Shown here piece after piece: positions 34,046 through 41,719 of a stretch of 64,000 nucleotides of DNA. The notes under the pieces were generated by a model that worked only from the letters and a program-made list of their open reading frames with translations, had not been told where the DNA came from and ran no database searches. Position 1 is the first letter of the stretch; the number at the start of each line of letters is the position of its first letter. The stretch covers positions 7,849,001 to 7,913,000 of the forward strand of contig NZ_CP063373.1 in NCBI RefSeq assembly GCF_015160855.1, given 5' to 3'. A program made the position numbers and the translations under genes. Origin of the DNA: Streptomyces ferrugineus. Its GTDB lineage: Bacteria > Actinomycetota > Actinomycetes > Streptomycetales > Streptomycetaceae.

Positions 34046-35542
34046 GTGAGAGATCTAGTCAAGGCGACGATGCTGACGAGGACGCTGTCGACCGCCAAAG
34101 ATCTACTGGTCCGCAATCAGGGATACTCCGAAATTCCGGATGTTGCGGCTTACGCAGATATCGAACACCAATGGGACCGGGGTTACAGGAAGACCCTGGA
34201 AGGCGCCATTCGCGACGGAGACTGCACTCCGACACATACCGAGATCGTCGACTACCCGAAGAACTCCATAACGTTCCGCCCCCTGGCCCGGTTCTCAGCC
34301 AGAGATCGATTAATATACGATGCGCTGATATTCTCCGCTGCCGCAGGCATCGACAAGCAAATCCGCAAGCACGTATACAGCTACCGCTGGGACCACAACA
34401 CCGGAAAGCCAAGATTTTGGTACCAGCCGTGGAGGCGAATGCAAACTAACGCACGACGGACCCTCGAGTCTGACAGTTGGCTTCGCATGGCAACGTTGGA
34501 CGTTTCGTCTTTCTATGAACACATCGACGTGGATATTCTTGGAGACGATCTGGCGTGCCTGTCTAAGAGTTCTGACAAATCCAGGAATCTCAACAGATTC
34601 CTGGTCAGCTTCCAGCGAATCAATCACGCTTGGGGACTGCCTCAGGGCTCGGATGCGTCCGGGATCCTCGCCAACCTCTACCTCGCCCCGGTAGATGAAT
34701 ACCTAACGAAAAATGGATTCAAATATCTTAGATACTCAGACGACATCATGATTTTTCGGCGCGACTGGACAGAGCTTCGCGATGTACTCAGCGAGATAAA
34801 TCGCATTCTAAGGGCTCGTCGACTCTCGATGTCTACACAAAAGACGGGAATATTGGATCCCGAAGATGCTTTCCAGCGCATACACGACGTTCGCAAGGCT
34901 TCACTGTCTGCCGCTTGCGACATAGGGATACCCGGGGCGCACATTGAAGTACGCCAGTACTTCGACGAAGTCATCAAGGAAGATTCATCCGACACAAGAA
35001 GTCTCCGCTTTGTCATTAACCGACTCGCCAAACTGCAAGATGACTACGCAGTTAGTTGGTGCCTCGATAATCTGCCGTTCCTGGCCCACGTGGCCAAAGA
35101 GGTGTTCTCATACCTTGCCATCTTCGCGAATCGAGTGGAGGAGGTGCAGAGAAAGCTAGTCAACTTCATGCGCTCGGGGGCAAGCAAGAGTTACCCATAT
35201 CTAGAACAGCGGATTCTGCGATACTTTCTGGCCATGAATCTGCTAGATCACCAGATGAAAGAATCTGCTTGGCTGATCCTGGAGGATAGAAACCGAGAGG
35301 ATTTTCCTCGCGAGTTCGCAAGCAGATATCTCGGACGGGCAGCCTCCGTATCCGAGGCCCAGCTATTGCGCCACAAATTTGAGGAAGAGCCCAGCATCAC
35401 CATGCGCAGGGCGCTATTGATGGCTCTCTATGAATCACGGAATCTATCCGCACGCTATCTCAATGACGTCGAGGAGTACCTTCCTCAGCTGAAATGGGTG
35501 TGCAAGTTTCTGCGCGACGAGCCGCGAATTCCAGTCTCCTAG
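34046..35542 (+). CDS. Reverse transcriptase of the unknown-group/Abi-like (defence) type
   Basis: A 498-residue protein. Palm motifs are in order: 'RPLARFSARDRLIYDALIF' (about 78-96), motif A 'LDVSSFYEHID' (D152), motif B 'GLPQGSDASGILANLYL' (197-213), motif C YSDD (230-233, both metal Asp present) and 'TQKTGIL' (264-270). Residues 275-498 are helix-rich with no maturase, HNH or retron domain. This matches unknown-group or Abi RTs, many of which are antiphage. Start GTG with GGGGGG upstream. Base composition is foreign and it contains a TTA codon at 34310. SLATT gene follows by 12 bp. Confidence 0.88.
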   Translation: MRDLVKATMLTRTLSTAKDLLVRNQGYSEIPDVAAYADIEHQWDRGYRKTLEGAIRDGDCTPTHTEIVDYPKNSITFRPLARFSARDRLIYDALIFSAAAGIDKQIRKHVYSYRWDHNTGKPRFWYQPWRRMQTNARRTLESDSWLRMATLDVSSFYEHIDVDILGDDLACLSKSSDKSRNLNRFLVSFQRINHAWGLPQGSDASGILANLYLAPVDEYLTKNGFKYLRYSDDIMIFRRDWTELRDVLSEINRILRARRLSMSTQKTGILDPEDAFQRIHDVRKASLSAACDIGIPGAHIEVRQYFDEVIKEDSSDTRSLRFVINRLAKLQDDYAVSWCLDNLPFLAHVAKEVFSYLAIFANRVEEVQRKLVNFMRSGASKSYPYLEQRILRYFLAMNLLDHQMKESAWLILEDRNREDFPREFASRYLGRAASVSEAQLLRHKFEEEPSITMRRALLMALYESRNLSARYLNDVEEYLPQLKWVCKFLRDEPRIPVS

Positions 35543-35554
35543 AAAGATGCCTAA

Positions 35555-36046
35555 ATGCCGCTCACTGACGCACAGCATGAGTCACTGAAAGAGCAACTTC
35601 AGTCCATGCACGGGAATTGCCTCTACAGCGCCCAAACCTACTTCGAGGCGTCGAAACGCGCTGAACTCTGGGGGCGACTGATGGTATTTCTACCGGCCTG
35701 CGTGTCTGCCGTATCAGGATTCATGACCTCTATCGGTCCGCGATCCTTCTGGAGTGCCTTGGCCGCTGTAGCGGGCAGCGTGGCCGCAACGGCCTCGTTC
35801 CTCGGCGCCACGAAGAAGGCGGCGGACTTTCTGAGTTCAGCCCGCTCGTACACCATTCTGCGCCACAAAATCAAGCTTGAAATGCAATTTCTTTCACTTG
35901 ATCCAGACGTGACATTCGACGAGGCTCGTTCCCGGGTTGAGCTATTGAATACCGAGTACACGCAGATCATCTCAAGTGATATCCCCTCACCCAATCGATC
36001 GTTCAGTGTGGCTAGCAAAAGAATCGAAGAGGGGATGGCCTCCTGA
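35555..36046 (+). CDS. SLATT-like two-helix membrane protein, probable effector of the RT module
   Basis: A 163-residue protein starting 12 bp after the RT stop. A charged helical N-terminus (1-37) is followed by two close membrane helices (about 38-58 'LWGRLMVFLPACVSAVSGFM' and 64-84 'FWSALAAVAGSVAATASFLGA'), then a long amphipathic helix ('SARSYTILRHKIKLEMQF') and a hydrophilic tail. This is the SLATT superfamily layout, whose members are predicted membrane-disrupting effectors paired with nucleotide sensors or RTs. It probably acts at the membrane when the RT senses infection. The pairing function is inference. Confidence 0.75.
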   Translation: MPLTDAQHESLKEQLQSMHGNCLYSAQTYFEASKRAELWGRLMVFLPACVSAVSGFMTSIGPRSFWSALAAVAGSVAATASFLGATKKAADFLSSARSYTILRHKIKLEMQFLSLDPDVTFDEARSRVELLNTEYTQIISSDIPSPNRSFSVASKRIEEGMAS

Positions 36047-36065
36047 TTCTCCGCCGATGCTAAAG

Positions 36066-36728
36066 TGCTCTGCGAAGTCCGTCCGTCCGCCGGCGGCCGA
36101 GCCACGCCGTGTTGTCCCGCTGGCTGTCCTCGCAGTGCTTGCGGTCCGTTCGGCGCTTCCCAAGCGCAACCGGGCCATGGTGGACGTTGGCGCTGGGTAC
36201 GGACTCCGTCAGGGAGAGATCGTCGGACTCGCTGAGGACGCGCTCAACTTCGACGGCGCCAACCTGCGTGTGGTCCGCCAAGTGAGGCTCATCCGGGGCA
36301 AGGCCGTGTTTCGCCCCGCCCAAGTGCAACAAGGAGCGGGACGCACCGCTGCCGCCGTCCGTCGCTGAGACCATCCGCGCCCACATGGACGCGTACAAGC
36401 CGGTTGAGGTCACGCTGCCATGGCGGAAGCCGGACGGTCCGAAGGTGTCGGCCCGTCTCCTGTTCACGAACACCGCGAGTTGGGTGGTCTGGCGCAGCAA
36501 CTTCAACATCCAGGAATGGAAGCCCGCACTCGCGACTGCTGGGCTGATCGCAGAAGCCAGAGGGGACGGCAAGTACGAGTCGGCCCGTGAGCGCGGCATG
36601 CACTCGCTGAGGCACTTCTACGCATCAGTGTTGCTCGACGCCGGAGCGAGCATTAAGGCCGTGAGTCAGTACTTGGGCCACTCGGATCCGGGGTTGACGC
36701 TTCGGGTGTACGTATACCTGATGCCCTA
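36066..36728 (+). pseudogene. Tyrosine site-specific integrase, truncated and frameshifted
   Basis: Only the catalytic domain remains. 'GYGLRQGEIVGLAEDALNFDG' holds the first catalytic Arg, in a frame ending near 36368. 'MHSLRHFYASVLLDAG' (His and Arg) and 'LGHSDPGLTLRVY' (last His and candidate Tyr) are in another frame beginning 36385. The frame break is explained by one extra T in TTT at 36309-36311, turning Val-Phe-Ala-Pro-Pro-Lys into Val-Phe-Arg-Pro-Ala-Gln. The DNA-binding N-terminus is missing, and the C-terminus is cut at 'LMP' where the HTH gene's end begins. The element cannot mobilise itself. Confidence 0.88.
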
Positions 36729-37307
36729 TTGGTGTGACTCGCCCCCGCCTTCTTCGTCTGTCTCGTCCTGCGCCCTGCGGATAGCTGCATCGAACTGCTT
36801 GACCGCATATACGCAGCAAGGGTCTTGACGCAAAACACGATCTAGAGTTCGCCCGGCCTCGGGATCCACCTTGTGAAGCAAGGCCATCGAGCACACTGCA
36901 AGTTCTCCTGTCATTTCTGCGATGACTCCTGCCGCAGCCTCAGGAGGTAGCACAGCTAAGGCATAGACATGCAACGCCCCAGTTTCGGGAGAATCGCGCA
37001 GCTTCTGTAACAGATCTTTACAGGTGGACTCCGCATCGGCGGCCGCTGCCCTAAGTTCCCTGAATTCACCCAAGTCCGCATTAGGCTCCAGCGCCAGCAC
37101 ATACGATGCAAGCGTCTCCCATCGGGGAACATGGCTCCCTACGAGGATCCGGTGGATTGTGGTTGTGCCGATGGGAATTCCTTCCCTCCGCGCAGCCGTG
37201 CGATCAGCAATCGCCTTCAGCGGCAGCCGACCATGAGCCTCGTATAGGTCATACGTGCGATTGAACAATTGCCCGATTGCGCCAGCTGGATAGTCAGGCC
37301 TAGACAC
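36726..37307 (-). CDS. Helix-turn-helix (XRE-like) regulator
   Basis: A 193-residue protein starting at GTG 37307 behind GGGGAC. The N-terminal 80 residues include an XRE-like fold ('LPLKAIADRTAARREGIPIGTTTIHRILVGSHVPRWETLASYVLAL'). The rest is helical and acidic ('ALHVYALAVLPPEAAAGVIAEMTGELAVCSMALLHKVDPEAGRTL') with Cys residues. It faces away from four 10-bp iterons 150 bp upstream, so autoregulation is plausible. Its 3' end meets the truncated integrase. Function in control of the element is inference. Confidence 0.75.
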   Translation of the reverse strand: MSRPDYPAGAIGQLFNRTYDLYEAHGRLPLKAIADRTAARREGIPIGTTTIHRILVGSHVPRWETLASYVLALEPNADLGEFRELRAAAADAESTCKDLLQKLRDSPETGALHVYALAVLPPEAAAGVIAEMTGELAVCSMALLHKVDPEAGRTLDRVLRQDPCCVYAVKQFDAAIRRAQDETDEEGGGESHQ

Positions 37308-37460
37308 ACGTCCCCCTGCGTAAGTGCCGCCACATGAAGCACGGCCAACTACTGCCTATGACTTCCATTATGGGCGCCCTCCACAGCCGACCGCAACGCA
37401 CCAACAGCATTGGTTCCGACAGCAGAAGGCCACTTACACTAATCGATCATCTCCCGCATT

Positions 37461-37500
37461 TTCCATTTCGTTCCATGGTGTTCCCTGTCGTTCCATGCGG
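37461..37500. repeat. Four tandem 10-bp iterons
   Basis: TTCCATTTCG, TTCCATGGTG, TTCCCTGTCG and TTCCATGCGG follow each other without gaps at 37461, 37471, 37481 and 37491. The 10-bp spacing places each TTCCAT on the same DNA face. Candidate operator for the divergent HTH gene and the downstream small gene. Confidence 0.8.
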
Positions 37501-37602
37501 GTTGGCCGGCCGTGCGCTGGCTCATAGTCGCAACAGGGGCCGATAGCACTCACTGACTATCGGTTGCCGTGATCCGAAATGCGCGAGGAGAGGGTGGCGT
37601 TA

Positions 37603-38028
37603 GTGGCTATGAAGGCAGGGCGACGAGAGGGCACGGGAACTCCCGCTAGCTGGCGGGATGCGCAAGCGCCGGCAAGCAACGCCGCAAAGAGTGGAACATT
37701 GGTCTTGGTGGCGGGTGTACCCGCCAGTGCAATCGTTGCCGTGTTTGAGCTCACCGGCAGCACGTCTTTGGCGCTCGTCGCTGCAAGTTTCGCAACGGCC
37801 ATCGTGATCATTCTCGGCGTCTCTCTAACGTCCCAGGAGAGCCTCCAGGTAGGCATCAGGCACTGGCCAAGGATCATGCGGATCTACTACCAAGGACGTG
37901 CCCTTAAGAAGACTACGGCGGCAGCCGTCGCCGGGCCCTCTTTCAGTGCTGCAGTCGCGGAAGGTAAGCGCAGGGACGCGAGGCTGTACAGCGCGGAGAG
38001 GGCTCGCGCGGTCGACTCTCTCCCCTGA
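37603..38028 (+). CDS. Small two-helix membrane protein of the element
   Basis: A 141-residue protein. I chose GTG 37603, 8 bp after GGAGAGGG; starts at 37579 or 37594 are also open. If an upstream start is used, a TTA codon (37600) is translated. Two membrane helices (roughly 'SGTLVLVAGVPASAIVAVFEL' and 'LALVAASFATAIVIILGVSL') are followed by a basic amphipathic region ('RHWPRIMRIYYQGRALKK'). The layout recalls SLATT or holin-like proteins, but no family match is claimed. A rightward terminator follows. Confidence 0.65.
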   Translation: MAMKAGRREGTGTPASWRDAQAPASNAAKSGTLVLVAGVPASAIVAVFELTGSTSLALVAASFATAIVIILGVSLTSQESLQVGIRHWPRIMRIYYQGRALKKTTAAAVAGPSFSAAVAEGKRRDARLYSAERARAVDSLP

Positions 38029-38083
38029 GGCACCCGCCCCCAAAGCCGCCCGACGGCCCAGAGACGGCCCAGCAGCTTGAAAC

Positions 38084-38122
38084 AGGCCCCTTATCCGCGC
38101 CAAACGCGCTGGTAGGGGGCCT
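38084..38122 (+). terminator. Terminator after the element's small membrane protein
   Basis: AGGCCCCTTA...TAGGGGGCCT form the stem with an inner CGCG/CGCG step, followed by ATTGTTGT. It closes the element's rightmost transcript. Confidence 0.65.
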
Positions 38123-38142
38123 ATTGTTGTCCGGCCACTGCC

Positions 38143-38186
38143 AGTTCTCCGGGCTTAGGCATGGCCGTACCAGTGTCGCAGATCCA
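38143..38186. repeat. Right attachment site, 44-bp direct repeat
   Basis: Second copy of the rlmN 5' segment, 43/44 identical to 33720-33763. No rlmN coding sequence continues from it, so the left copy is the functional one. Confidence 0.93.
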
Positions 38187-38249
38187 CTGGCACGCCCCGC
38201 TCCACCCCGGATCGAGGAGATCGCCCCCGCGCGGCGTGCGTGCAGGGCC

Positions 38250-38351
38250 AGGGGGTGTTTTGAATGTCCAGTGCGGTGCCCGCGCCGCCGGTGCGGCGAG
38301 GGTGCGTGCCGGGCGCCGCGGGGTGCCGTACGGGACTTCACAACACCCCCT
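38250..38351. repeat. Imperfect palindrome about 100 bp long with 15-bp terminal inverted repeats
   Basis: AGGGGGTGTTTTGAA (38250-38264) is inverted at 38337-38351 with one mismatch, and the inner sequences also pair in part. It ends on the stop codon of the adjacent SRPBCC gene. This may be a MITE-like insertion or a strong terminator for that gene. Confidence 0.6.
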
Positions 38352-38799
38352 AGTCGGTCCTGCCCTCCAGCCGGTCCTTGAGGAGTTGTTCGTCGCGCGG
38401 CAGTTCCTTGCGGACCTGTGGGCGGACCACGAGCGGTACCAGGACCTTGCCCAGGCCGTGTCCCTCGAAGTCGATGTCGATCGTCACGCGGGAGCGCCGC
38501 CCGTCGTCGAGCGGCTCGATCTCGCCGTGGGTGCGGGGCCTGACGGGGCCGTCGATCCCGTGCAGATCCCAGCTGCGGGGCGGGTCGAGCTCGTCGAACT
38601 GCACGGTCATCGGGATCTGACGGTTGCCTATCCGCCGGGTGACCCTGACCCGGGAGCCGGTGTGGAGCGGCCCCTCGTCGAGCGATTCGGCCGAGACGGC
38701 ACTGAGCTGCCATTCCGGCAGATGAGAGAAGTCCGTCAAGTAGGCGTAGACCTCGGCCGGGGTCCGGTCGACGTCGATGCTTTCTCGGATGACGGTCAT
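38350..38799 (-). CDS. SRPBCC (polyketide cyclase/START-like) family protein
   Basis: A 149-residue protein starting at ATG 38799 behind AGGGGGTC. The helix-grip fold signature is clear: 'ESIDVDRTPAEVYAYLTDFSHLPEW' at the start, then 'GSRVRVTRR', 'MTVQFDELDPPRSWDLHGIDGP' and a long C-terminal helix. Such proteins bind hydrophobic ligands in a pocket, but the ligand is unknown. Before the element integrated, rlmN would have lain next downstream on the same strand. Stop codon lies in a palindrome. Confidence 0.87.
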   Translation of the reverse strand: MTVIRESIDVDRTPAEVYAYLTDFSHLPEWQLSAVSAESLDEGPLHTGSRVRVTRRIGNRQIPMTVQFDELDPPRSWDLHGIDGPVRPRTHGEIEPLDDGRRSRVTIDIDFEGHGLGKVLVPLVVRPQVRKELPRDEQLLKDRLEGRTD

Positions 38800-38854
38800 G
38801 ATGACCCCCTTTGAATGCCTTGAGGGGCGTATACCGAAATCGTCCCACACAGCG

Positions 38855-38887
38855 AGGAGCCTCCGCTCTACGAGAGCGGAGGCTCCT
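38855..38887 (-). terminator. Terminator of the cdsA operon
   Basis: AGGAGCCTCCGCTCT (38855-38869) and AGAGCGGAGGCTCCT (38873-38887) are a perfect 15-bp stem with a 3-nt loop, 19 bp beyond the cdsA stop. Confidence 0.88.
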
Positions 38888-38905
38888 GGACGCCGGGCCG
38901 ATCCG

Positions 38906-40063
38906 TCAGCCCGAGCCCACGAAGAGCACCAGCAGGAGCCAGACGACCGGGGCCGTGGGCAGCAAGGAGTCCAGCCGGTCCATGATGCCGCCGTGTCCCG
39001 GCAGCAGCGTGCCCATGTCCTTGATGCCCAGGTCCCGCTTGATCATCGACTCGCCGAGGTCGCCCAGCGTCGCGCTGGCCGCCACCGCGAGGCCCAGCAG
39101 CAGGCCCTGCCACCAGGAGCCGTCGTCGATGAGGAACTGCATGCACAGCGCGCCCGCCACCATCGCGAAGCTCACCGCGCCGAGCAGGCCCTCACGGGTC
39201 TTGCCGGGGCTGATGCGCGGGGCGAGCTTGTGGGTGCCGAAGCGCCAGCCGACGGCGTACGCGCCGGTGTCGCTGACGACCGTGAGGAGCAGGAAGGTGA
39301 GGACCCGCCAGGGCCCGTCGTCGGCCGTCAGCATCATCGCGACGAACGTCGCCAGGAACGGGACGTAGAACGCCGCGAAGACACCGGCCGTGACGTCCTT
39401 GAGGTAGCCCTCGGGCGGCTCGGTCATCCGCCAGACCAGCACGGCCAGCGCGGTCAGCGCCATCGCCACCCAGGCACCCTCGGCGCCCCGGACGTACCCG
39501 GCGACGACCATGGCCGCACCGCCGAGGGCGAGCGGCACCAGCGGCGCCTTGATGCCCTTGCGCTCCTCCAGCCGCTTGGTCAGCTCCCACAGGCCCACGA
39601 CGACGGCGACCGCGACGACGCCGACGAACACGGCCTTGACGACGAACAGCGACGCGACGATCACCACGCCGAGCCCGACACCGACCCCTATGGCCGCACT
39701 CAGGTCGCGCCCCGCGCTCTTCTTCTGCGGCTGGGGCGCCGGCTGGGGGGCGTCGTGCATGGGCTCCGGATTCTGCGGCGCCGCTTCTGAGGGCCGCGCC
39801 TGCGGCGTGTCGTGAGGCCGCGTCCGCGGCGACCGGCCGTGGAACGAGGGGCCGCTCGGCCGAGCGGCCCCCCGGCCGTCATCCTGGTCTCCGCCATACG
39901 CGGGTACGTCGGGCACGATGGGCATGGGGCGAGTCTGCTGCGCCTCAGGCGCATCGTACGCGGGACCCGCCGGGGCAGCCCCCTGGGCAGGTCCACGCGC
40001 GGTGGGCCCCCAGTACCCGGCCTGCCCGGCCCCGGGCGGTGCCCCCCAGGAAGAGTCGTTCAT
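38906..40063 (-). CDS. cdsA: Phosphatidate cytidylyltransferase (CDP-diglyceride synthase)
   Basis: A 385-residue integral membrane enzyme making CDP-diacylglycerol for phospholipid synthesis. The first 130 residues are a Pro/Gly/Ala-rich cytoplasmic extension often seen in Streptomyces. About eight membrane helices follow, ending with the family signature 'LGDLGESMIKRDLGIKDMGTLLPGHGGIMDRLDSLLPTAP'. The ATG at 40063 overlaps the frr stop (TGATG), so the genes are coupled. Confidence 0.95.
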   Translation of the reverse strand: MNDSSWGAPPGAGQAGYWGPTARGPAQGAAPAGPAYDAPEAQQTRPMPIVPDVPAYGGDQDDGRGAARPSGPSFHGRSPRTRPHDTPQARPSEAAPQNPEPMHDAPQPAPQPQKKSAGRDLSAAIGVGVGLGVVIVASLFVVKAVFVGVVAVAVVVGLWELTKRLEERKGIKAPLVPLALGGAAMVVAGYVRGAEGAWVAMALTALAVLVWRMTEPPEGYLKDVTAGVFAAFYVPFLATFVAMMLTADDGPWRVLTFLLLTVVSDTGAYAVGWRFGTHKLAPRISPGKTREGLLGAVSFAMVAGALCMQFLIDDGSWWQGLLLGLAVAASATLGDLGESMIKRDLGIKDMGTLLPGHGGIMDRLDSLLPTAPVVWLLLVLFVGSG

Positions 40064-40623
40064 CAGACCTCGAGCAGCTCCGCTTCCTTGTGCTTGAGGA
40101 GCTCGTCCACCTGAGCCACGTACTTGTGCGTGGTGTCGTCGAGCTCCTTCTCCGCACGCCGGCCCTCGTCCTCGCCGATCTCGCCGTCCTTGATCAGCTT
40201 GTCGATGGCGTCCTTGGCCTTGCGGCGGACGGAGCGGATGGACACCTTGGCGTCCTCGCCCTTGCCCTTGGCGACCTTGATGTACTCGCGGCGGCGCTCC
40301 TCGGTGAGCTCGGGGAACACCACTCGGATGATGTTGCCGTCGTTGCTCGGGTTGACACCGAGGTCGGAGTCGCGGATCGCCTGCTCGATGTTGCGCAGCG
40401 CGCTCTTGTCGAACGGGGTGACGACCGCCATGCGCGGCTCCGGCACGGAGAACGAAGCCAGCTGGTTGATCGGCGTCGGCGCGCCGTAGTAGTCGGCCAC
40501 GATCTTGTTGAACATCGCCGGGTGCGCACGGCCGGTGCGAATCGCGGCGAAGTCCTCCTTGGCGACCACGACGGCCTTCTCCATCTTCTCCTCGGCCTCG
40601 AGGAGGGTCTCTTCGATCACCAC
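40063..40623 (-). CDS. frr: Ribosome recycling factor
   Basis: A 186-residue protein with the three-helix bundle and hinge of RRF: '[30 protein letters not shown]', '[33 protein letters not shown]' and the long C-terminal helix. With EF-G it splits post-termination ribosomes. Start is GTG with GGAG 5 bp upstream. It is co-directional with pyrH, 173 bp downstream. Confidence 0.97.
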   Translation of the reverse strand: MVIEETLLEAEEKMEKAVVVAKEDFAAIRTGRAHPAMFNKIVADYYGAPTPINQLASFSVPEPRMAVVTPFDKSALRNIEQAIRDSDLGVNPSNDGNIIRVVFPELTEERRREYIKVAKGKGEDAKVSIRSVRRKAKDAIDKLIKDGEIGEDEGRRAEKELDDTTHKYVAQVDELLKHKEAELLEV

Positions 40624-40796
40624 TTGCTCCTGCGTCTTGAGTAAGGCCCGGCTGCGGTTCCTCGGTGGGGGCGGCGGCCGGCTGCGTCGCGTCTTCTTCC
40701 TGCACGGTTCCCGACCGGCAGGACATTGTCCATCCCTCGGTCAGGGTCCGTCCCGTCCGTCCCTCGGACGGGTTTGTTGTCGGAGTTGTCGGAGCG

Positions 40797-41555
40797 TCAG
40801 CCCCGACCGCCCTGCTCACCCACGAGCGTGCCGATCTTCTCACCCTTGACGGCGCGGGCGATGTTGCCCTCCGCCAGGAGCTCGAAGACGAGGATCGGGA
40901 GCTTGTTGTCGCGGCACAGGGTGATCGCCGTGGCGTCGGCGACCTTGAGGTCGCGCGTGATGACCTCGCCGTAGCCGAGGGAGTCGAACTTGACGGCGTC
41001 CGGGTTGGCCTTGGGGTCGGAGTCGTAGACCCCGTCGACACCGTTCTTGCCCATCAGCAGCGCCTCGGCGTCGATCTCCAGGGCGCGCTGGGCGGCGGTG
41101 GTGTCGGTGGAGAAGTACGGCATACCCATGCCGGCGCCGAAGATGACCACGCGGCCCTTCTCCAGGTGCCGTACGGCGCGCAGCGGGATGTAGGGCTCGG
41201 CGACCTGGCCCATGGTGATGGCGGTCTGGACCCGGCTGTCGATGCCCTCCTTCTCCAGGAAGTCCTGGAGGGCGAGGCAGTTCATCACGGTGCCGAGCAT
41301 GCCCATGTAGTCGGAGCGGGCCCGGTCCATGCCACGCTGCTGCAGTTCGGCGCCGCGGAAGAAGTTGCCGCCGCCGATGACGACCGCGACCTGCGCGCCG
41401 TCGCGCACGACGGCCGCGATCTCGCGGGCGATCTTGTGCACCACGTCCGGGTCGACGCCGAGGCCGCCGCCACCGGAGAAGGCCTCTCCGGACAGCTTCA
41501 GCAGAAACCGGCCGCGTACTTTGCCGTCGTCGCTCTTCTGGGCCTTGGTGGTCAT
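40797..41555 (-). CDS. pyrH: Uridylate kinase (UMP kinase)
   Basis: A 252-residue amino-acid-kinase-fold enzyme phosphorylating UMP to UDP. '[24 protein letters not shown]', '[37 protein letters not shown]' and '[24 protein letters not shown]' are the nucleotide and UMP sites. '[14 protein letters not shown]' is the conserved loop. ATG 41555 chosen over a longer open frame because homologues start there. Conserved neighbour of frr and tsf. Confidence 0.97.
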   Translation of the reverse strand: MTTKAQKSDDGKVRGRFLLKLSGEAFSGGGGLGVDPDVVHKIAREIAAVVRDGAQVAVVIGGGNFFRGAELQQRGMDRARSDYMGMLGTVMNCLALQDFLEKEGIDSRVQTAITMGQVAEPYIPLRAVRHLEKGRVVIFGAGMGMPYFSTDTTAAQRALEIDAEALLMGKNGVDGVYDSDPKANPDAVKFDSLGYGEVITRDLKVADATAITLCRDNKLPILVFELLAEGNIARAVKGEKIGTLVGEQGGRG

Positions 41556-41719
41556 CGAGATCCCGCCTTTGTTACGTGGTGCACATACGAAGAAGACCAC
41601 TGCCGGTCGGGGTGTGTTTCGCAACCCATCTCGGCAATGGCCTCCTCGTCAGATCTGCTGTCGTCCGTCAACGGCTGCCCTTGACCCTATCGGGACCGGG
41701 CGCCGATCGCGGCACGGAC

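Larger units (their letters stand above)
33720..38186. mobile_element. Remnant integrative element (4.4 kb) at the 5' end of rlmN
   Basis: Two 44-bp copies of the rlmN 5' end (33720-33763 and 38143-38186) flank 4.4 kb, the hallmark of tyrosine-recombinase integration. Inside are an RT gene, a SLATT-like gene, a decayed integrase, an HTH regulator and a small membrane protein. No replication or transfer genes are left, unlike a complete actinomycete integrative and conjugative element. The RT/SLATT part looks roughly half GC by eye, far below its flanks. Confidence 0.88.
38029..38349. other. 321-bp intergenic stretch: terminator, right att site and palindrome
   Basis: No gene is seen here. 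The stretch holds a double GGCCCA motif (38052-38073), a terminator (38084-38122), the right att repeat (38143-38186) and most of an approximately 100-bp imperfect palindrome (38250-38351). Sequence between 38187 and 38249 is probably the native upstream region of rlmN displaced by the insertion. Confidence 0.75.

Noticed and set aside
34046..35542. Group II intron or retron RT
   Set aside because: No maturase X domain, HNH domain, domain V-like RNA or retron msr/msd structure was seen, and the second gene is a membrane protein, not a known retron effector.
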